DNA from: Saprospiraceae bacterium
GTDB lineage: Bacteria; Bacteroidota; Bacteroidia; Chitinophagales; Saprospiraceae
DNA length: 64,000 bases
Assembly (NCBI GenBank): GCA_028285545.1
Contig: JANQPA010000018.1
Location: 310,001-374,000 of the forward strand
Direction: 5' to 3'
Of this stretch, positions 32,604-41,567 are shown piece after piece. Within the stretch, counting starts at the first letter, position 1. Each line of letters opens with the position of its first letter. The notes below the pieces were generated by a model that was given only the letters and a program-made list of their open reading frames with translations, was not told the DNA's origin and made no database searches. A program made the position numbers and the translations under genes.

Positions 32604-33902
32604 ATGGGATTCTCAATTTTATATAAAAGGTTATTCCGGTTACAACTATTGCATGGTTATTTTCTAAATCATGGCAATCGGCTAGAGAATTTTGAACCTT
32701 CAAATAATGAAAGATTCAAACTAAGCCAAGTCCTGGAATTTATGCCCCTTTTAAAAAGTGATAGAATTCTTCAAGGCCATCGAATGAGAATGATAGAAGA
32801 ATCAAATGGGATATGTTGTGTGATAAGGGTAACCGAAAAGAGTGCCAATGGAAATACGAGTTTTGCGCCCCTCGTTCCATTAGAATCCCCTACTCTTTTG
32901 AGTTTCGGAATAAAAATTAAAGATCCCAATTGGAGTAATTACACGAACCTGAGACTGAGTCCAAACCTTCCTTCAATTTTTTATTTCAGCAACTTTGCAC
33001 CTGGGGGGATGGACCAGTCACCAAATCTTGGTCTTGGTATTTTGGATTATCAAACTGGTCGTGCTTACGAAATGGGTGAATTAGTTCAAACTGATACCTC
33101 AGTTTTTATAGCTACAAGGACAGTAAATCAGGATAGTCCCCCTGGTGAAGAGAGTGGCCCAAACTGGGAGAAGATACAGTTGTTATCAGACGAAAACCGC
33201 AATAAGTATGCTTCTTATAAAGATAGGGTGCTTTTACCGAGTAAGTTCCGCTATTCCTTTTCCCCTTTAGAAGGAGTCCTTATTAAGGAGGGAAGTTTTT
33301 CATTAATCAATTCCGAGAATACAGAAGTTGCAAAGATTGACTTCAATGAAGAACAGCCGATTACAAGTTATTCTGTAGATTTTTCTGATGTGAATACAGG
33401 CTGGTATACTTTAAAAGTGACAAGTACTTCCGGATATAAGGATCAAAAGCTAATTTATATGAATGATGAGCTTTACGATCCTTCTTTATTTGGTGTGATT
33501 GAGATCGCCCATCAAACTGGATTAGGTGATCTGAAAATATTAGAAGACAATGGAAATCTTTTGAGCGATGAATCCGGCAATCATAGTTTTCCCACCTTTA
33601 AAATTTTACTGAAAAATCGATATACCTATTGGCAGTATGTGCTATTCAAGGGGCAGTCTATCACCCTCCCTAGCGTTGCAGAGGTAAAATTTTATGAGCC
33701 ATCAAATAACCGACGATTGGTTACTAAAAAACCACAGCCAATGACCTTTACATTTACAGAGATATTATTACAAAGTGATGATCCTCAAACAGGTGATATC
33801 AATGAAAAAATCCTCTTGCCCAACCCTTCAAATCTATTGGTATACCGGGATGAAAATGGCCAATTGTATTCAGAAATCTTTTTGCCCAAAATAAAAATTT
33901 AA
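32604..33902 (+). CDS. eCIS-associated protein of unknown function (possible cap adaptor)
   Basis: A 432-aa protein that I do not recognise by sequence. It is beta-rich with no signal peptide. Residues about 20-150 contain RFKLSQVLEFMPLLKSDRILQGHRMRM; at about 155-195, YEMGELVQTDTSVFIATRTV...GPNWEKI resembles the small chitin-binding type 5/12 pattern (Tyr, Gly, then Trp). The position between the DUF4255 cap and the first sheath suggests a structural piece at the cap end. AlgoCIS has a cap adaptor next to its cap protein, so this is one candidate role; a surface-binding appendage is another. Confidence 0.6.
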   Translation: MGFSILYKRLFRLQLLHGYFLNHGNRLENFEPSNNERFKLSQVLEFMPLLKSDRILQGHRMRMIEESNGICCVIRVTEKSANGNTSFAPLVPLESPTLLSFGIKIKDPNWSNYTNLRLSPNLPSIFYFSNFAPGGMDQSPNLGLGILDYQTGRAYEMGELVQTDTSVFIATRTVNQDSPPGEESGPNWEKIQLLSDENRNKYASYKDRVLLPSKFRYSFSPLEGVLIKEGSFSLINSENTEVAKIDFNEEQPITSYSVDFSDVNTGWYTLKVTSTSGYKDQKLIYMNDELYDPSLFGVIEIAHQTGLGDLKILEDNGNLLSDESGNHSFPTFKILLKNRYTYWQYVLFKGQSITLPSVAEVKFYEPSNNRRLVTKKPQPMTFTFTEILLQSDDPQTGDINEKILLPNPSNLLVYRDENGQLYSEIFLPKIKI

Positions 33903-33927
33903 AATCCAGAATTGAAAAATAAAACAT

Positions 33928-35409
33928 ATGGCAAACTATAAAACACCCGGGGTCTACATTGAAGAAATATCATTGTTGCCCCCTTCAGTGGCCCAGGTAG
34001 AAACGGCAATTCCTGCCTTTATCGGATATACAGCCAAAGGAGAAATTAACTCTCCCACCAGGTTGAGGTCCATGGTAGAATTTGAAAATATTTTTGGCGG
34101 ACCAGCAAAAGAATTACCCAAATTTGTAGTCGAAAATAGTTCTGGTTCAAATAAGATCTTCATGGACGAAGGAACAGGGAATGTTGAGGTAAAAATCTCC
34201 CCTACCCCATTTTACCGGCTATATTATGGTATGCAGATGTATTTTGCAAATGGTGGTGGTCCCTGCTATGTTGTTTCTGCCGGACATTATCCTGAGGGTA
34301 ATCCCGCAGTTGATAAACAAGAAATGTCAAATGCCTTAAATTCTCTTAGGAAAGAAGATGAACCAACTCTTATCCTTTTCCCAGATGCAGGCAATTTAGA
34401 TTCAGATTCAGAATATCATGGCTTATTGGGGGAAGCTTTACAACAGTGCGCTGATCTACAGGATCGATTCACAGTATGTGATGTTTTACCTACCGATGAC
34501 ACTGTCGATCCAATAGGTTCAGCGGCAAAAAAATTTAGAGATAATATTGGAAACAGGAATTTAAAATATGGGGCTACTTATTTCCCACCTTTGAAAACAA
34601 CGCTGAACTATTCTTATCAGGAAAGTAGTGTTGCTGTAAATAATTTAGGCACAGATATTCAGCTTAGGTATACTGAGGAGGAGATCAAAGAAGAAGAGGA
34701 AAAAATCCTTGAAGCTGGAGGCAGCGAAGAAGATGCAAAAAACAAGCGTGATGAATTAATAGAGAAGTCCTTGTTCCATCAGAATAATGAAACTTATTTT
34801 GAAATACGAAAACTCATTGACAGTGTACGTTTGGAATTGCCTCCAAGTAGTGCCATGGTTGGAATATACGCAGCAGTTGACTCAGATAGAGGAGTTTGGA
34901 AGGCCCCAGCCAATGTAAGCATTAATTGGGTTATCAAGCCAACAATTTTTATTAATGATGCTGATCAAAGGGATCTAAATGTTCATACATCGGGAATATC
35001 CATTAATGCTATTCGATTTTTTACTGGAAAGGGAGTTTTAGTTTGGGGTGCACGGACCCTTGCCGGAAACGATAATGAATGGCGATACATCTCTGTCAGA
35101 AGATTTTTCAACATGGTAGAAGAATCAGTCAAAAAAGCATCAGAGCGGTTTGTTTTTGAGCCCAATGATGCCAATACCTGGGTTAAAGTGAAGGCTATGA
35201 TCGAGAATTTTTTGACTCTTCAGTGGCGAGCTGGAGCCTTAATGGGAGCTTCTACTGACCAGGCATTTTTTGTAAAAGTAGGATTGGGAGAAACCATGAC
35301 CAGTCTGGATGTTCTGGAAGGTCGGATGATCATAGAAATTGGCATGGCAGTAGTTCGTCCTGCAGAGTTTATCATCCTGCGTTTTTCCCATAAAATGATT
35401 GAGGGCTAG
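33928..35409 (+). CDS. eCIS contractile sheath protein 1
   Basis: A 493-aa sheath subunit. The N-terminus YKTPGVYIEEISLLPPSVAQVETAIPAFIGYT and C-terminus VRPAEFIILRFSHKM are hallmark phage-tail-sheath/eCIS sheath ends that interlink neighbouring subunits. The central part has GGGPCYVVS and TLAGNDNEWRYISVRR. A charged helical insert occupies about residues 250-290 (TEEEIKEEEEKILEAGG). Many copies wrap the inner tube and contract to fire. It is nearly identical at both ends to sheath 2 downstream, differing mainly in this insert. Confidence 0.97.
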   Translation: MANYKTPGVYIEEISLLPPSVAQVETAIPAFIGYTAKGEINSPTRLRSMVEFENIFGGPAKELPKFVVENSSGSNKIFMDEGTGNVEVKISPTPFYRLYYGMQMYFANGGGPCYVVSAGHYPEGNPAVDKQEMSNALNSLRKEDEPTLILFPDAGNLDSDSEYHGLLGEALQQCADLQDRFTVCDVLPTDDTVDPIGSAAKKFRDNIGNRNLKYGATYFPPLKTTLNYSYQESSVAVNNLGTDIQLRYTEEEIKEEEEKILEAGGSEEDAKNKRDELIEKSLFHQNNETYFEIRKLIDSVRLELPPSSAMVGIYAAVDSDRGVWKAPANVSINWVIKPTIFINDADQRDLNVHTSGISINAIRFFTGKGVLVWGARTLAGNDNEWRYISVRRFFNMVEESVKKASERFVFEPNDANTWVKVKAMIENFLTLQWRAGALMGASTDQAFFVKVGLGETMTSLDVLEGRMIIEIGMAVVRPAEFIILRFSHKMIEG

Positions 35410-35442
35410 AATCATATTTTATCATCTAAGAAATCAATTAAA

Positions 35443-37221
35443 ATGAACTATAAAACACCTGGTGTTTACATTGAAGAAGTCTCTTTATTGCCACCATCAA
35501 TTGCTCAGGTGGAAACAGCTATCCCAGCCTTCATTGGATATACAGAGAAAGCAATTGATCCTGATGGCAACTCACTTAGTGGGACTCCTACCCGTATTCA
35601 ATCGATGGTGGACTATCGGCGTTTCTTTGGCGGTGCGGCACCTCAATCTTTTAAAATTACTCTAGCAGGACAGATTCCGTTTTCACCATTAAAAGCAGAG
35701 CTCATTTCCAAAACACCTTATAAGATGTATCATGCTCTGGAAATGTTTTATGCTAACGGTGGAGGCCCCTGTTACATTGTTTCTGTAGGAGATTATGATA
35801 ATCAAACTGTAGAACCAAGTCTAGATGAAGTTGAGGATTACAAAGAGTTAAAATCAGGTTTAGATAGTTTACGTCAAGTAGATGAGGTCACACTTTTAGT
35901 GGTACCAGATGCCCATTTTTTAAAAAAAGAGGATTATCATACCCTTTATAAAGACATGTTGATCCAGTGTGCGGATACCCAGGATCGCTTTGCCATCTTT
36001 GACGTAAAAGCCAACGAAGAAAAAGCGATTGATGCTTTCCGCGATAACATCGGGACTTCCAACTTGAAATATGGTGCGACTTATTTCCCTAACTTAATAA
36101 GCACACTAAATTATAATTACGATCCTAAGACTGTAATCTTTGTACATTCAGTAGCCGATGCCTTTGACAGTTTAAGTTGGTCTGCTGCACAAGAGCTAAG
36201 CGATGCAAAGGAGTTAAAGAGACTTGCTGACCCTTTAAAGTCAGAATTGGATGATTTGATTGATCCTGCAATTCCTACTACCGTAACAAAGGAAGAAAAA
36301 GAAAATGCCTTCACTGGGGCATCTCTTTTGATAAAAAAACTATTGGAAAAAGTAGATGAATTAGTAGCCTTATCCAAAAATGACACGGCAATCAATACCC
36401 TTAAAGACATTTCCAATGAGGTAGATGCTATTCTTAATAGTAATCCTTCCACAAAAGCGGATTTTACGACAGCTATCACGAACCTAAAATCCCAGGCAGG
36501 AAATGCCATTGATTTGATTGACCCTGCTATAGAAAATGTGCGTACCAAAAATGGCATTTCACCAGCAAGTGCAACTGCAATTGCCCAACATTTTACTAAT
36601 GCTTTTACATCTCGGATTAAAGTTTTGATTGGTGAACACCGGGTGGTAATGCCTCCTTCTTCTGCCATGGCAGGAATCTATGCAACGGTTGATAGGACTA
36701 GAGGAGTATGGAAAGCACCTGCAAATATAAGTTTGAATTCCGTGGTTGGACCTGAGGTAAAAATCACGCATGACGAACAAAAGGATTTAAACATACATAC
36801 TACTGGTATTTCTATTAATGCCATTCGGGCTTTTAGTGGTAAAGGCACACTTGCATGGGGAGCCCGTACCCTGGCTGGCAATGACAATGAATGGCGTTAT
36901 ATTTCAGTTCGGAGATTTTTTAATATGGTTGAAGAATCGACAAAAAAAGCCTCCGCCCAGTTTGTATTTGAAAATAATAATGCAGGCACTTGGGTCAAAG
37001 TTAAAGGAATGATCAAAAACTATTTAACCACGCTTTGGCGTCAGGGTGCTTTAATGGGTTCCACACCGGAAGAAGCATTCTTTGTTAATGTTGGTTTAAA
37101 TGAAACCATGACGGATTTGGACATATATGAGGGTCGAATGATTGTAGAGATTGGATTAGCTGTGGTCCGGCCGGCAGAATTTATCATCCTTAGGTTCTCA
37201 CATAAGATGCCTGAATCTTAG
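35443..37221 (+). CDS. eCIS contractile sheath protein 2, with enlarged insert
   Basis: A 592-aa sheath paralogue with the same N-terminal (YKTPGVYIEEVSLLPPS) and C-terminal (VRPAEFIILRFSHKM) ends as sheath 1. The extra length lies in a predicted alpha-helical insert at about residues 235-390 (SLSWSAAQELSDAKELKRLADP, then ASLLIKKLLEKVDELVALS), at the same place as the shorter insert of sheath 1. In Afp/PVC systems several sheath paralogues form different parts of the sheath, with one often confined to the baseplate end. Inserts here would face outward, so this copy may decorate the particle surface. Confidence 0.96.
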   Translation: MNYKTPGVYIEEVSLLPPSIAQVETAIPAFIGYTEKAIDPDGNSLSGTPTRIQSMVDYRRFFGGAAPQSFKITLAGQIPFSPLKAELISKTPYKMYHALEMFYANGGGPCYIVSVGDYDNQTVEPSLDEVEDYKELKSGLDSLRQVDEVTLLVVPDAHFLKKEDYHTLYKDMLIQCADTQDRFAIFDVKANEEKAIDAFRDNIGTSNLKYGATYFPNLISTLNYNYDPKTVIFVHSVADAFDSLSWSAAQELSDAKELKRLADPLKSELDDLIDPAIPTTVTKEEKENAFTGASLLIKKLLEKVDELVALSKNDTAINTLKDISNEVDAILNSNPSTKADFTTAITNLKSQAGNAIDLIDPAIENVRTKNGISPASATAIAQHFTNAFTSRIKVLIGEHRVVMPPSSAMAGIYATVDRTRGVWKAPANISLNSVVGPEVKITHDEQKDLNIHTTGISINAIRAFSGKGTLAWGARTLAGNDNEWRYISVRRFFNMVEESTKKASAQFVFENNNAGTWVKVKGMIKNYLTTLWRQGALMGSTPEEAFFVNVGLNETMTDLDIYEGRMIVEIGLAVVRPAEFIILRFSHKMPES

Positions 37222-37267
37222 TTAACACCAAATTAATATTCAAAAAACAATTTAAATTTTAATAATC

Positions 37268-37720
37268 ATGGCAGATTATCCATTACCAAAGTTTCATTTT
37301 GAAGTAACCTGGAGAGGTTCAAAAATTGGTTTTACAGAAGTTTCAGGACTTGATTTTGAAACAGAAGTTATAGAGTACAGAGATGGAGCTAGCAAAGAAT
37401 ATAATAAAACTAAACAACCCGGACTAACTAAGTTTAGTAATATCACCTTGAAACGAGGCACTTTCCAGTCAGATAATGATTATTATAAATGGTGGAAGGA
37501 AACTCGGTTTTTTCAGGAAGGAAATAGTACTGGATCTAAATACCGTACAGATGTAACCATAAGTTTATTGAATGAAAACCATGATCCCATTGTTGTGTGG
37601 GTGGCTAAAAATGCCTGGCCAACCAAAATACAATCTACAGATTTAAAAGCAGATGGAAATGAAGTAGCTATTGAAAGTATGGAACTGGTTCATGAAGGCT
37701 TAACTGTTGAATACAGATAA
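37268..37720 (+). CDS. eCIS inner tube protein 1 (gp19/Afp1-like)
   Basis: A 150-aa tube subunit: LPKFHFEVTWRGSKIGFTEVSGLDFETEVIEYRDG is the typical opening of phage T4 gp19/Afp1-type proteins, with TKFSNITLKRGTF and the C-terminal ESMELVHEGLTVEY. Hexameric rings stack to form the lumen that carries cargo. It sits directly after the sheaths as in other eCIS loci and ends one base before the second tube gene. Confidence 0.96.
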   Translation: MADYPLPKFHFEVTWRGSKIGFTEVSGLDFETEVIEYRDGASKEYNKTKQPGLTKFSNITLKRGTFQSDNDYYKWWKETRFFQEGNSTGSKYRTDVTISLLNENHDPIVVWVAKNAWPTKIQSTDLKADGNEVAIESMELVHEGLTVEYR

Positions 37721-37721
37721 C

Positions 37722-38186
37722 ATGAATTATCATCCTCCCGTCAGCTTTCACTTCAAAGTATATTTCCACGATCGATTGGACGATCCATCTGGTGGTCAGC
37801 AGTTCGGAAGTGAATTTGATATTAGATTTCAATCTGTTTCTGGTTTAAATGCAGAAATGGAAGTAGAAAATTACCGTGAAGGAGGTGAAAATCGCTTTGA
37901 GCATATCCTCCCCAATAAAGCTAAGTATTCTGACTTGGTTTTAAAAAGAGGGCTCAGTTCAAATTCAGAATTAATTCGATGGTGTACAGACACCTTTGAA
38001 AACTTTTTAATTCGACCAAAAAACCTCTTTATTGATTTGCTAAACGAAAATGGCGATCCACTTTTGACTTGGTATATAGATCATGCCTGGCCCAAAAAAT
38101 GGTCGGTCTCGGATCTTAATGCAGAAAATAGTGAGTTAGCCATCGAGACACTTGAATTGCACTACAGGTTTTTTAACCTTCAATAA
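37722..38186 (+). CDS. eCIS inner tube protein 2 (Afp5/Pvc5-like)
   Basis: A 154-aa tube paralogue starting at the ATG 37722, one base after the first tube gene's stop; a TTG at 37707 inside that gene is less likely. Landmarks are VSFHFKVYFHD, IRFQSVSGLNAEMEVENYREGG, KYSDLVLKRGL and ETLELHYRFF. It is more acidic and longer in the first loop than tube 1. In Afp and PVC the second tube type forms the ring that links the main tube to the baseplate spike. Confidence 0.93.
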   Translation: MNYHPPVSFHFKVYFHDRLDDPSGGQQFGSEFDIRFQSVSGLNAEMEVENYREGGENRFEHILPNKAKYSDLVLKRGLSSNSELIRWCTDTFENFLIRPKNLFIDLLNENGDPLLTWYIDHAWPKKWSVSDLNAENSELAIETLELHYRFFNLQ

Positions 38187-38196
38187 ATTGATTTTT

Positions 38197-38370
38197 ATGC
38201 CTATCGAAATAAAAGAACTTCATATCAAAGTTAATGTGCGAGGAAAAGGTGAAGAGGATAACACCTCCACCATTGAAGGGGATGAAGCTCCTGAAATTGA
38301 CAGAGAAGAATTAATTGCAGAATGTGTAGAGCAAGTATTAGAAATAATTAAAATGAAGGTAGAAAGATGA
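38197..38370 (+). CDS. DUF5908-family small eCIS protein
   Basis: A 57-aa protein starting MPIEIKELHIKVNV, the typical DUF5908 opening, with an acidic middle (IEGDEAPEIDREELIAECVEQVLEI). DUF5908 proteins occur between tube and LysM genes in eCIS loci, the Afp6/Pvc6 position; their role is not well defined. The start at 38197 is chosen over an upstream frame that overlaps the tube gene. It overlaps the next gene by four bases (ATGA). Confidence 0.85.
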   Translation: MPIEIKELHIKVNVRGKGEEDNTSTIEGDEAPEIDREELIAECVEQVLEIIKMKVER

Positions 38371-39080
38371 CAGCCGTCAAAAAACTATTTATTGAGTCAT
38401 ACTCAGATCATAAATTATCAAAGGACAAAATGACTTTCACGGTCCAGTTGAATCCTGAATCTTACAGTTTGACTCACAAGATTGAGTACGCCAAAAAACA
38501 AGCTGTCGGTACTACTGCCCGTCCGATGAAGGTGAGTAAATACAAGCCCCGAAGTGTAGATTTTGAATTTTATTTTGATGAAACCGGAGCTGTCGAAAAA
38601 AGTGGTGGTAAACAAGGAATTACTGAAAATTTAGAAAAAGAAGCCAAAAAGAGGAGGGACTTAGGTGTAGATTATCTCATCAATGAGTTTAAGAAATGTA
38701 CTTTCAAATATTATGGAAAAAAACACCGTCCTCGCTATTTAAAAATTAGATGGGGTAATTTTTTATTCAAATGCTGCCTTGAATCATTGGACATTAATTA
38801 TGTATTATTTAGTTCTGACGGAGTACCTCTAAGGGCAAAAGTGAAGGTCAAGTTTGTGGAGTTCATGCGCAATGATCTAATGGTGAAAAAACAAAATGAC
38901 CAATCTCCTGACGTTACTCATTTTCGAACCATTAATGAAGGGGACACTCTTCCTTTACTTGCACAAGAAATATATGGTGACTCAAAATACTATTTGGCAG
39001 TAGCAGAAGTAAATAAGATTTACAATTTCCGTCACTTACAAGTGGGAAGTACCTTGTATTTCCCACCAATTGAGAAATAA
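38367..39080 (+). CDS. eCIS tube-initiator LysM protein (Afp7/Pvc7-like)
   Basis: A 237-aa protein combining an N-terminal tube-like domain (FTVQLNPESYSLTHKIEY, then SVDFEFYFDETG) with a C-terminal LysM-type domain at about 185-235 (HFRTINEGDTLPLLAQEIYGDSKYY...LQVGSTLYFPP). In Afp/PVC this protein joins the central spike to the first tube ring at the baseplate. It overlaps the DUF5908 gene by four bases and precedes the spike gene. Confidence 0.93.
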   Translation: MTAVKKLFIESYSDHKLSKDKMTFTVQLNPESYSLTHKIEYAKKQAVGTTARPMKVSKYKPRSVDFEFYFDETGAVEKSGGKQGITENLEKEAKKRRDLGVDYLINEFKKCTFKYYGKKHRPRYLKIRWGNFLFKCCLESLDINYVLFSSDGVPLRAKVKVKFVEFMRNDLMVKKQNDQSPDVTHFRTINEGDTLPLLAQEIYGDSKYYLAVAEVNKIYNFRHLQVGSTLYFPPIEK

Positions 39081-39108
39081 TTTTCTACACCATTAAACTG
39101 AACTTATT

Positions 39109-40857
39109 TTGGTAAACGGACGCACCATTCCAACAAAAAAGTTTCCTGATACTATTACCAAAACCATCAAAATTGATGGAAATGTAATTGATAAAAAATA
39201 TCAGATCGACACTATTTCAGTGACGAATGAGCTTAATAGAATTCCTATTGCCAAATTAAGTTTGATTGATGGAGATGCAACAGCAGAAACCTTTGAGGTA
39301 AGCAATGCAGAGTTATTTATTCCGGGAAAGGAAATTGAAATCCTAGTCGGTTATCATTCAGATGAAGATCGAATTTTTAAAGGCATCATTGTTAAACATA
39401 GTCTTCGAATTAAGGGCAATGGCAATTCAGTTTTAATATTGGATTGTAAAGACGCAGCAGTGAAAATGACCCTGGGCCGAAACAGTCGTTACTTCTACGA
39501 AAAAAAGGACAGTGAGGTAATGGAGGAACTAATCAAAAACTATAAACTGACTCCCGAAGTAGAAGCTACAGCAATACCTCATAAAGAATTAATTCAATAC
39601 GATTCCACAGATTGGGATTTTATTTTGGCCCGTGCCGAGATGAATGGAAAGATTTGTAAAGTATCAAATGGGACAATTAGCATCCAGGCACCAATTGCAG
39701 ATCAGGAACCTGCCCTTACTTTGATTTATGGGGCCACAGTTAGAGAGTTAGATGCTGAAATAGATGCCCGACATCAAGTGGGGAAAGTAACTTCTTACAG
39801 TTGGGATTACAGCAAACAGGAACCTGTTGAAATAGTAGGTCAAAATCCAAACATAGAGTTGCATGGAAATCTAAGTACCACTCAATTGCAAGAAGTAGCA
39901 AGTCCTAAAAACTGGGCTTTAAGACATGGTGGAAGCCTCAGCTCAAGTGAATTACAATCTTGGGCTGATGCAAAAATTCTTCGCCAACAATTAGCTAAAG
40001 CCTGTGGCCGGGTAAAATTCCAAGGATATGCAAATGTAGAACCAGGGATGACTATTGAGCTACAAGGTTTAGGAGATCGCTTCAACGGGCTGGCTTATGT
40101 TAGTGGCATTCGTCATTTTGTCAGTGAAGGAGACTGGTGGACCGATGCTCAGTTTGGTTTTAATCCTGAATGGTTTACTTATAAGTATGATATATCGCCT
40201 CCAAGGGCTTCGGGTTTACTTTCAGCCGTTAGTGGTTTGCAAATTGGGATTGTAAGCAGTTTAGAGGACGACCCTGAAGGAGAAGACCGCATCCAGATCC
40301 GAATGCCAATTATTAATAATGCAGATGAAGGAATTTGGGCGAGAGTTTCCTGTTTGTATGCCGGAGAAAACAGAGGCTCATTTTTTAGGCCTGAAATTGG
40401 GGATGAGGTTATTGTCGGCTTCTTGAATGATGATCCTCGTCAACCTTTAGTGTTGGGGATATTAAATAGCAGCGCCAAACCCGCTCCCTTCACAGCATCT
40501 AACGACAATCCCGAAAAAGGAATGGTTACGCGCAGTCAAATGAAAATCGTGTTCAATGATGAGTTACCCTCACTAACCATGGAAACTCCACAAGGTAAGA
40601 AGCTCATCCTTAATGATGATGAAGGAAATATTCTTATCCAGGATGACCATGGAAATAAAATTGAGATGAATAGTGACGGGATCACCATTGAATCTGCTAA
40701 AGATATTGTTCTGAAAGCTTCCGGTGATGTTAAAACGGAGGCCACAAACATTAATTCCAGTGCCAAGGCTCAATTAAAGGCAGAGGGCAGTGCGGGGGCA
40801 GAGTTGAGCAGTGGTGGTACGACAGTTATTAAAGGAGGAATTGTTCAAATAAATTAA
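39109..40857 (+). CDS. eCIS central spike protein (VgrG-like, Afp8/Pvc8-like), TTG start
   Basis: A 582-aa spike trimer subunit. The N-terminal half is gp27-like (QIDTISVTNELNRIPIAKLSLIDGD), followed by a gp5-type OB fold (IGIVSSLEDDPEGEDRIQIRMP), EIGDEVIVGFLNDDPRQPLVLG, and a beta-helix made of short repeats (LILNDDEGNILIQDDHGNKIEM...). The start is a TTG at 39109; there is no in-frame ATG between the previous stop and well inside the conserved region. The PAAR gene follows after seven bases, as expected for a spike with its tip. Confidence 0.95.
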   Translation: MVNGRTIPTKKFPDTITKTIKIDGNVIDKKYQIDTISVTNELNRIPIAKLSLIDGDATAETFEVSNAELFIPGKEIEILVGYHSDEDRIFKGIIVKHSLRIKGNGNSVLILDCKDAAVKMTLGRNSRYFYEKKDSEVMEELIKNYKLTPEVEATAIPHKELIQYDSTDWDFILARAEMNGKICKVSNGTISIQAPIADQEPALTLIYGATVRELDAEIDARHQVGKVTSYSWDYSKQEPVEIVGQNPNIELHGNLSTTQLQEVASPKNWALRHGGSLSSSELQSWADAKILRQQLAKACGRVKFQGYANVEPGMTIELQGLGDRFNGLAYVSGIRHFVSEGDWWTDAQFGFNPEWFTYKYDISPPRASGLLSAVSGLQIGIVSSLEDDPEGEDRIQIRMPIINNADEGIWARVSCLYAGENRGSFFRPEIGDEVIVGFLNDDPRQPLVLGILNSSAKPAPFTASNDNPEKGMVTRSQMKIVFNDELPSLTMETPQGKKLILNDDEGNILIQDDHGNKIEMNSDGITIESAKDIVLKASGDVKTEATNINSSAKAQLKAEGSAGAELSSGGTTVIKGGIVQIN

Positions 40858-40864
40858 TAGCAAT

Positions 40865-41152
40865 ATGGCTCCAGCAGCAAGAATTACAGATATGCACATG
40901 TGCCCGATGTTTACGGGAAATACACCTCATGTAGGAGGTCCCATTATTGGCCCAGGAGTTGCTTCTGTTCTAATTGGAGGGGTACCCGCAGCAGTTGTAG
41001 GAGATAGTTGTATCTGCACAGGCCCCCCTGACACTATCGTTTCAGGTTCTTCAACGGTCTTCATTAGGGGCATGCCTGCGGCAAGATTAGGTGACCCAAC
41101 TGCACACGGAGGGACTATTATGGCTGGGCTTCCTACAGTTTTAATCGGATAA
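40865..41152 (+). CDS. PAAR-domain spike tip protein
   Basis: A 95-aa PAAR protein, predicted to form the metal-stabilised point on the spike. Seen: AARITDMHMCP at the start, the P-x-[IV]-GPG motif (GGPIIGPGVASVLIGGVPAAVVGD), SCICTGPPDTI and GMPAARLGDPTAHGG. The His/Cys residues suit zinc binding. It contains no extra domain, so it is a plain tip and not a cargo fusion. This is the Afp10/Pvc10 position. Confidence 0.96.
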   Translation: MAPAARITDMHMCPMFTGNTPHVGGPIIGPGVASVLIGGVPAAVVGDSCICTGPPDTIVSGSSTVFIRGMPAARLGDPTAHGGTIMAGLPTVLIG

Positions 41153-41154
41153 AC

Positions 41155-41565
41155 ATGGAAAATAAAAATCTATTTCTGGGCAGGGGCTGGAGTTTTCCCC
41201 CTACATTTTCAAAAGAAAGCAGTGGACTCATCATGGCTGAAGGTGAAGAGGACATAAAACAGAGTCTCCAAATATTATTATCCACCAGAGTAGGAGAACG
41301 CATTATGCAACCAGATTTTGGATGCAATTTGGATGATTTACTATTCGACAATGTTGATATAAACCTTAAAACCTATATAGCTGATTTGGTTGAAACTGCA
41401 ATTATAGAATTTGAACCTAGAATAGAATTAGAAGCTGTTTCTATTGATACCACTCAAATATACGAAGGTGTAATATTAATTGAAGTTGATTATGAGATCA
41501 GAGCTACTAATTCAAGATTCAATTTTGTATATCCCTTCTACTTAAATGAAGGCACCAATCCCTAA
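41155..41565 (+). CDS. gp25-like baseplate protein (Afp9/Pvc9-like)
   Basis: A 136-aa baseplate wedge and sheath-initiator protein with the GPW/gp25 signature: LGRGWSFPPTF, EGEEDIKQSLQILLSTRVGERIMQPDFGC, then LIEVDYEIRATNSRFNFVYPFYL. It nucleates sheath assembly at the baseplate. It begins two bases after the PAAR stop and ends two bases before the large baseplate gene, consistent with coupled translation. Confidence 0.95.
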   Translation: MENKNLFLGRGWSFPPTFSKESSGLIMAEGEEDIKQSLQILLSTRVGERIMQPDFGCNLDDLLFDNVDINLKTYIADLVETAIIEFEPRIELEAVSIDTTQIYEGVILIEVDYEIRATNSRFNFVYPFYLNEGTNP

Positions 41566-41567
41566 AA

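Noticed and set aside
36117-36668. 183-aa reverse frame opposite sheath 2
   Set aside because: It lies fully inside the helical insert of the sheath gene on the other strand and has no recognisable domain; the sheath frame is certain at both ends.
37219-37229. TTAGTTAACAC between sheath and tube genes as a regulon operator
   Set aside because: It overlaps the sheath stop codon, has no paired half site in the 8-3-8 layout, and lies inside an operon.
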